Positions 55,933 through 64,000 of a stretch of 64,000 nucleotides of DNA are shown in pieces. Source of the stretch: Patiria pectinifera (taxonomy: Eukaryota; Echinodermata; Asteroidea; Valvatida; Asterinidae); contig CM057142.1 of NCBI GenBank assembly GCA_029964075.1, forward strand, positions 28,212,392 through 28,276,391, written 5' to 3'. The translations under genes and the position numbers were made by a program. How positions within the stretch are numbered: position 1 is the stretch's first letter; each line of letters starts with the position of its first letter. Under the pieces are notes generated by a model. It was not told the DNA's origin, made no database searches, and was given only the letters and a program-made list of their open reading frames with translations.

Positions 55933-58088
55933 GTGAGTGTTTGCTCGGTGAAACAATTATGTTTTTTTTTCCAGAAACAAAATGAGCCTTCTTGCACATA
56001 GTGTTTGAATCAACGTGGGATTTAAATTCCTAAGATTATTGCTGACACAATTTTCGAACAGCGAGAGTGTTAGTAGGCTTTAGTTTTTTTTCCTTGTAAG
56101 CCTGTGAAGTGTATAGTTGTGTGAGGACTGAACACCAACATTTTTTTACAATGATACTGATGCACGATTACTACTAACAGCCAAACCAGCGCTGTCCGAT
56201 CCGTGCCATTTTTCGTTGGATAAAAGTGTGACTATAGTCGGAATAAACACTCTATAACCTTACTGTTATAGGACGCAAATACTAACACACCGGATGATCA
56301 TGCACTCAGCTTTACTCAAGATCAAATTGCTTTATCTAACTTGGTTATTTTGTATAAATCATGCATAGAGTTGATAATTGGAAATTATTCTGCCCTTCCG
56401 CTCTTCCGTCCACGTTATAAGGTCTGGGATGAATTCAGTCATGTTTGCATGTAGGGTTTCACTCAGCATGCCACTGAGATTATGTTGAACGGTGATATTG
56501 GCTTAATATTTTGTATTTTGGGGTTGTGCAATTGGTACAGATTGGTACAGATTTTCTCAAAACTAAAGTTTTTGTGAGACACATTCGGTTTACGAACATA
56601 TGATGGTTGGTGCTTATAGCTAAACTAGTGCGCTGATTTCCCATCCGAAAAATAAACCTTTATGTAACGACTGTAACGTTTTTGCTACTACTTCCTTGGT
56701 TTGAGATCGATTTTCCTCAATAATACAGAAACTGTATGTTCATTTTGATTCCTATAACCACAAAGTTCAATCAAATTTGAACCGCTTAGAGGAAAATAGG
56801 ATCATTTGCTTTTGACACTGTTTTTTCATTAAAAGCACAACAATTGCTCACAATCTTAAGTATGTTGCAGTACAACTAGGTTTTTGAAATGTTAGCTAAG
56901 TTGATACTAAAAACATTAAAAAAAAAACTTAACATTTTTGGAGGGTTCTCATCACTGGATTCCGTTGCTAGCGCACGTTAAGAGTGTGCGCACCGGGACT
57001 CTATTAAAACAAAACCTTCAGAGTAACATTTTGTGTGACTACTTCGTTGATTTGAAAAATGCAAAGCCTTCCAAAAGAGACATGAATGTTCCTCGTGCTT
57101 GAGTCCACACAGGGCCGTTTGAGAAAGCATTCCGTTTGAAATATATAATAAATTTCAATTGCCTTTCACTCGAGGGAGGTTTTTTAAGCCGTACTGTACT
57201 TGTGAAATGCAGCTTTGCCTCTTCGTCAGTCTCCAAGTTTTTAAATGACTCATTATTATTATTTGTATTTTTTTCATCCAACAATCTGTCTGACTGTTAA
57301 TTGACAAATTAGAGCAGTGATTTGGTGCAAGACTGTGTCTTTTTTCCCTACGCATTTAGATGTATACTCTTTTTGGTCAAAATCAAAAACAGAAAACGCC
57401 ATTCGATAAAAAGACGGGTTAACGTGATATTTACTACCACCTTAGAACTGTGCCGTATTTTTTGAATCAACATGCTATTTAGATTCTGGAGATTAACGCT
57501 AACACAATTTATTTTTTCAAACAACGTGAGCGGTAGTAGGCTTGATCGTTTTCCGATGTTTGTGTGTTTGTGAGGTGTAGTTGTTCGATGACTGAAAACA
57601 AGAATCTTATGAAGAATATTTCAATTGAAACTAATATTATTTCAACTGAAACTAATATTGGGTGGCTATGATACTAATTCATGATTGCCTACTGCCAAAC
57701 AAGCGCGTTAATTTCCGATCCAAAATTGTGCATTTTCCCAACAGCCGGTTTGGAGTTATACATAAAATAGTTTGATAATCTGTTGATTATTGTTGAAGCC
57801 CAAGGTCAACATTGTACTCGTAACATTGTTTGTGCTACCAGAGAAAAGTCATTGCACACGGTTCAAATAACATTGAGATCGTTTGTAATTTGATGCCTCA
57901 GGACGTCATCATGACGTCAGAGTAATATACTCACCTAATATATACTCACAATCAGGGTTGGTGTTTGTTCAAGGCTTTCATTGTATACCATAATTCGTTG
58001 AGAAGAAAAGTTGAGCAGAATTATTGCCTGGAAATTTAAATTTAAATAGGGTGTATATGAACTAACCTGTTTCAGCGCATTCTATATA
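55933..58088. repeat. Proposed first intron with a diverged direct duplication
   Basis: Sequence at about 56000-56215 resembles 57460-57720 in order: tttgaatcaac, tgctgacacaatttt / cgctaacacaattta, agtaggctt, tgtgaggtgtagttgt, gatgactgaa, then atgatact, atgattgcctactgccaaac and ccgatcc. The spacing is about 1.45-1.5 kb. A weaker third partial lies near 56,600. No coding exon is supported. Confidence 0.45.
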
Positions 58089-58640
58089 GTAGGGCTGCGA
58101 AGCGACCAAATTGTGCACTTTTTAATAAAAGCATGAAACCTTTCATGTCGGGTCTTCATCCCACGAAAAGCATTTTTAGATGTGGGGACATCTCATATCT
58201 GACCTTTTGTGACGTTTAAGAGGTCAAGGACCTTTTCATACACTATTAATGGCCATTTATCAGATTTACTCTTTGCAATGCCTCTTCTTTTATTACCCCA
58301 AGTCTAGATGTAAGGTGTACATGCCTTGAAAAAATATCAGATGTGTTGGCATTATATATTCTGACTTTTGTCAAACTCTGAGAGGTCACTCACCTTTTTG
58401 AGCGAAGTCAATGACCTTAATATACATTGAATAGCCTAGTATTAGCTATTCATTAGATTTAATTTTTAAAACATGACATTTTCACAACCTAGGTCTAAGT
58501 CTTCGTTTTTTTTTCATTCCATAAAAATTGTTGACGTGCGAACATTTCATATCTGACCTATAGTGACCTCTGATAAGGTCAATGACCTTTGTATATTCTA
58601 TAATTCTATTGCTTTTTATCAAATAATCTTAAAAAATACC
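58089..58640 (+). repeat. Three degenerate tandem units near 180 bp, with an inverted end copy at 62,095-62,252
   Basis: Each unit has a block like catatctgacctttgtgac, then aggtcaatgacctttgtata (centres near 58195, 58390 and 58570). The start (ttgtgcactttttaataaaa, gatgtggggacatctcata) is matched in inverted orientation at 62,095-62,252. Confidence 0.65.
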
Positions 58641-58949
58641 CTTGCTATGAGATAAATCTCAATGCAAAAACGCATTTTATCTGTTATTCTACAGTAATGA
58701 TTTTAGACACTAACCAAGATTGTGTGATTTACAACCACCATCATATCACTATCACACGTATAATCCTTTAATTATTTTTTGTTTGCCTTTTGAACACACC
58801 AAATGTTGATAGTTTTTATGTTTTTTTGGTTTTTGTTTTAAACCGCGCTTTATATAAATGTTGACTTCACGGAAACTATTAATTAGCAGAGGCTATCAGC
58901 AAATTTGCCTTATAAATATACGTCAATGTATTGTCAATCAATCAATATA

Positions 58950-61800
58950 TCTCTCGCAGTGCACCACTAGAGGTGCGGTGCGTATAGCCAGTAAAGTTGT
59001 ACCATACTCCGCCCGGGGGGAGTCGATCGGCTGCAGATCGCGGTCAAGAGCATCCAACCACCGAGTGCGGGGGTTCTGCGGGGTCGCCTCCAACCGGCAG
59101 CTCTAGGGTCAACATCCGGGATTGCACAGATGAGATGTTGCAGTGGCAAGTGGAGGACATGGCCAAGCCAAAGTCGTTGTCGCTGTGCGGCGATGCTGGA
59201 GGCCAGTACTGATGGGCCCGCTCTCGAACTACAATGTGGTGATATGTTGTACCATCGGTTCTCAATTGTCCTCAGTGCTTTGCTGTCAAAGCCGTCGATC
59301 CAGCTGGCTAAGGTCTTGGTAAGGGGCAACGACATTACACCATACAGTAAGATAGGTAGCACTGCGGCGTGAAAGATGCGTAGTTTTCTCTTCTGTGAGA
59401 TGATCAGCATCAGCTGTGTCGCCAAAGGGGCCTCCAGAGGGCCTGCATCAATCCAGCCGCCAGGCGGCGTCTCCTATTGGCCTCCGTCTTCAAGTTGCCA
59501 GTGTTTGTGATGGTAGAGCCCAGATAGCAAAAAGGAGTCAACAAATTCAAACGGCTCCTCATCAATCGGCAGCGGAGGTAGGTCGGGTCTGTCACCAATG
59601 TGCATGAGCTTGGTCTTCGCCCAGCTAACCATCAAGCCTAGATTGCTCGCATCCTCTTGGTAAATGGTTAGAGTAGTCCTCAGTTGTTCGAAGGTGGTAC
59701 AGAACAAAGTTGTGTCGTCCGTGTATTCCAGGTCGGCGGGGTATAATTGACAAAAGACATGCTCACACACCTTTGTCATCAAGTGGTCAATGACACAGTT
59801 AAAGAGATCGGGTGAGGCGACGCTGTTGATGGACAACCACCAGGAGTTCATATCGTTGACAAAGACACAGCTCTCACAGTGCTGGTTTTAGGTGGGACAC
59901 CAAGGATCTTCAGTATCTCTCATAGGGAAAGATAATCCACTTTATCAAAGGTGGCTTTGAGATCTATGAAAGCAAAAAACAGGTGGCGGTCCCTCTCAGT
60001 GACGGGCCCCCTCAGTGATGAGACGGAGGGCGGAGATGTGGTAGGCAGTGGAGCGGCTAGGCATGAAACATGTCTGCCGGAACGCATTTTGCTTCTGTTG
60101 GCTGGGAGGTCTCTGTAGTTAGAAAAATACATGTGAATATTTTGCCCTGTATAAAGGTGGGGATTATTCCATATAGCTGCTCGCGTACCCACACTTGGTT
60201 GATGATTATGTGTGAGCCACTGCAGAGACAGTCCCCACAAGCCTTCAGCATCTCTCCAGTGAGGGCAGATTCCATGCAGGGGGCATTACATGTCTTCAGA
60301 AGGTTCGAAGCAGCCTTGACCTCATATGCGGTTACAGGGGCGGTGCTGCAGTCAGGATTCGATGCCATTGTGCTGTCTGCTGTGGTAGTCAACGTTGGTT
60401 CTGGGGTACTGGATGATGGTTCAGAGGCAGGCTCTAATGCAACTTCGAGCGCTCCAGACAGTCAGCTTCAGTGGAGAGGATGAATCCATTGCTGTCCTTG
60501 ATTTAAAAGTTCTTGTGCCGCGGTCCAGCTTTGGCCTGTCTCAACATACTGCACACCTGTTTTGGCCATGGTTCTTTGCAGCTGTTGCCCGATGTCGGCT
60601 TCCTCTTCTCAGTACTTATCTCGGTCATTTTGTTACAGTAGATTGTTTTCGTTTTATATGCGGTTTAGGTGCGGTTGACTTCTAGGTCTCCACGAAGGCG
60701 AACTCGTCGACGTTGTTCAATGATCTAGAGTGATGTTTGCGGGAACCATGTGTTTTTAAGGAGCGATCGTGGGCGTCTTATGGGATCTGTGGCTGTCTTG
60801 CAGACTTCCTATTTGAAATGCTGCCAGTTGGTGAAGTTTTCTTCCGTCAAGACACAACATTGTTTGGAGAGAGCACTGGAGAATTAAGATCTTATCTCAT
60901 GGTCAAGGAAGCGAGATGAGTTTAAGCGGGGCTGACGCTTGACAGAAAAGTCAGCCTTCAGTTTCAGTGCGAGCTGAGCAGCTAGCAGGCGGTAGTCTGT
61001 GTTGCCGAGCGTGCACCCTAGCTGTAGACATGACAATTTGTAATAATTAAGATATCCCCTCAGGCGGAGATGATGATAATCGATTGCCTTCCGTGTCCTA
61101 CCATTAGGACTTTACCATGTCTAGTGGTGGATTTGCTTTCAGAGAAAACCAGGTTTCGGCAATTCATAGGTTGATAGATTTACAAAAGAGCAGTAGAAGG
61201 TCGCCATTGTCATTGGTGGTAGAGTTAATGAAGGTTGTGCTAGTAACATTGGTGGTCATGGTAGAGTCACGGGAGACGGAGGAGATGGTGGTATTAGCAT
61301 TTGTGACAATAACCGTAATGTCATGTGGTGGAGCTTGCTGGGCGAGGGCGTGGAGTTGGTAAAAAAGGCGTCTTTGATGTTTTCATCTGCGACATTGGTT
61401 GGTGCATAGGTTACAATGACTGCCAGCTTGCCATGACGGTGAAGGAAGCGGGCATTGAGCAGTCGATCACTTTATATTGGAGTCCAGCTGATAAGCTACT
61501 TAAACGAATGGTCTTGGTATGACCAGGGTAACACCGTATACATGTAAACCTCCCTATCATTTGCGCTACTCCAGAGAAGCAGTGGTCTCCACAGTGGTGT
61601 CACCATTGCCTGTCCAGCGTGACTCACAAAGACCAGCCATACTAATATTGAAGGGTGCAAACTCCCGTGACAGGAGGGTAGCCAAGCCAGGACCAAGAAG
61701 AGTTTGTGCATTCCACGTAGAAATGTGGAAGCCCTTCCGCAGATTTGTTAAATATTTGTTGATATGAAGTCTGTTTCTCGTGGTCAAAGACATTCGTATA
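58950..61800 (-). mobile_element. LINE (APE-type non-LTR retrotransposon), decayed copy
   Basis: From the 5' end on the minus strand, an endonuclease start (STWNAQTLLGPG, AGLCESRWTGNGDTT) lies at about 61,600-61,730. A further endonuclease piece (DNGDLLLLFC) lies near 61,200. RT blocks follow: SHIIINQVWVREQLYG (about 60,170-60,230), FAFIDLKATFDKVDYL (about 59,930-59,980), SPDLFNCVIDHLMTKV and the catalytic YTDDTTLF (59,714-59,725). The C-terminal part is RIFHAAVLPILLYG and ALRTIENRW (about 59,200-59,375), ending in AGWRRPRRTPALGG. Several frameshifts and stops split it into at least five frames. The clade cannot be fixed without alignment. Confidence 0.85.
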
Positions 61801-61979
61801 TGTATCGATTCTGTTTTGGGGCAGACCGGTTCTTTCTCCGCCTAGTTTGTGTCATTTTAGCCCACCGCTGGATAGTCGATTGGTTGAGCTGCCACCGTAG
61901 AGCATGTTGACACACTTGGGTCTACTTTAGTCTGGACCCATCATCAATGTACAGATATATGGGAAATGCTATGTTGTGA

Positions 61980-62255
61980 TAATAAAAAAAAAATGGGGGC
62001 TTGCCCCACCTCCGTTTTAGCATTACAAGCGTTACCAAAGGAATTTATCATTACATTCTGAGTCATTCTTGTGAAAAACCAGCCCATATTGTAAACAAAA
62101 CCTATAGTAAAAGTTCATTGACCTCTACACGTCATCAGATATCAGATGTGACTTGTCCCCACATCAAATATCAAATCCCGTGGTACATAGAAGCATAGGT
62201 GAAAATCAAAAAGTGCACAAAACCTTTACATTTTGGACCTTAGCTGCCCCACTTA
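61980..62255 (-). repeat. Inverted partner of the 58,089 repeat
   Basis: The reverse complement runs gtgcactttttgattttc, then gatgtggggacaagtcacat and agaggtcaatgaacttttac, matching the first unit at 58,100-58,250. A short hairpin tgggggcttgcccca lies at about 61,995. Together the two bracket the LINE. Confidence 0.6.
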
Positions 62256-62329
62256 TACTTTTGAGAAAAGAGAAAACGTAGATTGGAAAGTTTGCAGTAA
62301 CACCGTTTGAATAATAGCTTTTTGAGTTG

Positions 62330-62660
62330 TATGGTTCTGAGAAGAACCATTTGTTTGAACTCGACGTGTCGAACAGTGTGCTGTGTTCGTCGTCAGGAGA
62401 CTTTTATGTGACGTGTTCGTTAATGAGACATTACCGACGATGGGACTACGAGAAGTTATCCATCATCGAACATTCCCACAGCGAAGGCCACACCATCAAC
62501 TGGCAACAAGCACAGCTCATCACCAGCAACCAACATGGCATCCTCCGAGTCCGGGAGGCCATGGAAATCCACCACTCCTTCAACGTAGGTCCAATGGATC
62601 TTCTATACCCACGGACCCACACCAATGCACATAGTTCCCCTTCGTTAGTTCTGCGTTAGT
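62330..62660 (+). mobile_element. Second Penelope-like element fragment (GIY-YIG domain remnant)
   Basis: The frame has SIIEHSHSEGHTINWQQAQL, then QHGILRVREAMEIHHS. These align with the AEH...GH.I.W...I / R.VKEA..I part of the Penelope-like endonuclease seen at 37,308-37,637. The GIY-YIG start and the NRD end are missing. A short hairpin (tggttct-gag-agaacca, about 62330) sits at its left side. It appears to come from a different subfamily than the first fragment. Confidence 0.65.
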
Positions 62661-63677
62661 TCTGCCTATGGGTCCCCTATACCCTTGGCACTCTGCAACC
62701 CCTTGATGTTCATTCCAGCTGTACCTCCGTCTTTCTGAGAAGCTTCATTTAGCACACACAGTCCAATATAGCATCTTAACTCGGTCATGTGGTTGCTAAG
62801 GGCGGTTTATAAAGGTTACGTAACACTTCATTTTGAATGAAACTACATGCACACATACATGTTCACGTTGTCGGGCGAAACCTTTGAAAATTAATTTTCT
62901 CCTGTTTGGAACTTTCAGGGTTTACTTCCCTCAAAATGATCCAAGTATGTGCTAAAAATCGATGCGATGTGTTCATTACTCTTCGTTTCAATTCGAATAA
63001 AAATAGGCCTTGCTGCCTGCACTTTTGAAAGTTGGTATATAAGCGTTTGCAATTTCTGTCAATCTTCTTCAAGCCTGACGAATATTAATAAAGTTCCTAT
63101 CTATTGTGGTGTAAATTGAAAATTTGGAGAAAAACTCCTTCACGAGATATGAATTGATAAATATCACCCTTTTTGCTGGCTTCCATTGGTCGTACCGAGA
63201 CCCATGCCAAAACACGCCGAGTGACGCTAACGAGTATGCTAATATACCATACGTTGGGCGGAATCGATCAACTGTAGCGCCTACGGCACTTTGCTAAACA
63301 ATGATCTTAGGTTGTTTCAGCGAAAAATCCTCGTCGAAATTGTTCATGGAGATGGTTTTAGTTGGTATACTAACGTTTGCAACAACAGATTAAGCTGAAA
63401 TTCGGACTATTCTTGGATGATATAGGTGTTGAACCACTCGTGAAATAACAACTTGGAGAGATTCCTAGAAATTGAGGTTAATACATGCATTTTTGGGAAG
63501 TTTTCGAACCATTTCTTCCAGACTTGATGGTAAGCTTTACCAGTAACCAGTATTGACGTTTCGGCATCGATGACCGAAATTTGTTCACTGACGTGAAGTT
63601 TAGAATGTCGTCTTCCGTTGTAATTGAACATTTCAATCATACGGAGCATACTTTCTTAGAAACACAACGTTCAACAG
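62661..63677. other. Stretch with no certain gene
   Basis: A minus-strand frame at 63407-63649 (80 residues, SEQISVIDAETSILVTGKAY) has a protein-like composition and a donor-like GGTAAAGC inside it. I recognise no domain and do not call it a gene. gttggtatataagcgtttgc (63031) and gttggtatactaacgtttgc (63361) hint at a local duplication. Confidence 0.3.
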
Positions 63678-63998
63678 GCCATGTTTTTGGGGTGCGTGGA
63701 TTCCACTATTATAGCGTCTAAGCACGTAATCGGATTAGCTTTGCCTAACAACACCACAAGCTTTGCCCTAGCAACCACATGACTGAACTGGCAACTTAGC
63801 GTCCTTTTCCAAAATCTCCCGCCTTAACGGTCCACTGAGCTAATCCCCCGGTGCTGAATCCAAGTCTCCACTAATTTAACCAACTACACCCATCGTGTGG
63901 TTGCGAAGGCCAAACGTGGCCCGTTGTTAAGCAAAGTTAATCCGATGATGCGTTTAGATGCTATAACAGAGCAGTGAAATTCATGCACCCCACAAAAC
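63678..63998. mobile_element. Foldback element with tRNA-like loop at the window end
   Basis: The left arm (about 63680-63780) and the complement of the right arm (about 63890-63998) share ggggtgcgtggattccact / ggggtgcatgaatttcact, then tatagc, tctaa, aatcggattagctttgcc / catcggattaactttgct, taacaac and gcaaccaca. The loop on the minus strand carries gggggattagctcagtgg, an A-box-like tRNA head. It may extend past the window. Confidence 0.7.
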
Positions 63999-64000
63999 TT

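Noticed and set aside
58858-61767. Plus-strand frames across the LINE
   Set aside because: Antisense of LINE coding sequence; the sense motifs are all on the minus strand.

Overview
This is a eukaryotic nuclear window, about 60 percent A+T, with long introns, consensus GT-AG splice sites and a dense load of diverse transposons. Two host genes can be read exon by exon, and both have close animal orthologues. The runs of acatgta, the tRNA-derived SINE heads, the Penelope-like and Ty3/gypsy remnants and the intron sizes fit a marine invertebrate, most likely a deuterostome such as an echinoderm. The species cannot be fixed from the sequence alone.

1-22,242 (+): the 3' seven-eighths of a DAAM-type diaphanous-related formin. 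Twenty-one exons encode 956 residues from the FH3 region through a coiled coil, FH1 and FH2 to the C-terminal DAD. The N-terminal GTPase-binding exons lie left of the window. Introns hold SINEs, MITE-like foldbacks and a decayed copy of the start of one exon. 22,243-29,030 is the DAAM 3' UTR plus a convergent intergenic interval.

29,031-40,787 (-): a complete legumain (asparaginyl endopeptidase) gene. Twelve coding exons encode 431 residues with Asn42, His148 and Cys189 in place. The usual self-cleavage Asn before the prodomain is Arg. Introns carry a 446-bp foldback element, several SINEs and an antisense Penelope-like endonuclease fragment.

41,000-52,100: repeat-rich. It holds a 500-bp assembly gap (41,834-42,333) and a Ty3/gypsy-type retrotransposon on the minus strand (about 43.4-51.06 kb). 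The element has gag, then protease-RT-RNase H-integrase, then an unusual extra reading frame in the env position that encodes two C2H2 zinc fingers. A diverged 530-bp direct repeat lies on each side of the element. Several stops and frameshifts show this copy is dead.

52,800-64,000: no complete gene. It holds a degenerate 200-bp satellite, a 30-bp tandem repeat, a candidate TATA/CCAAT promoter with a noncoding first exon (about 55.5-55.93 kb, +), and a minus-strand LINE bracketed by inverted copies of another repeat. A second Penelope-like fragment and a foldback with a tRNA-like loop finish the window.

The two host genes converge and show no functional link: DAAM is a cytosolic actin nucleator in Wnt/PCP signalling and legumain is a lysosomal protease. 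The best candidate for something undescribed is the zinc-finger ORF of the gypsy element, together with the AGCCTCC hairpin modules scattered through that element.
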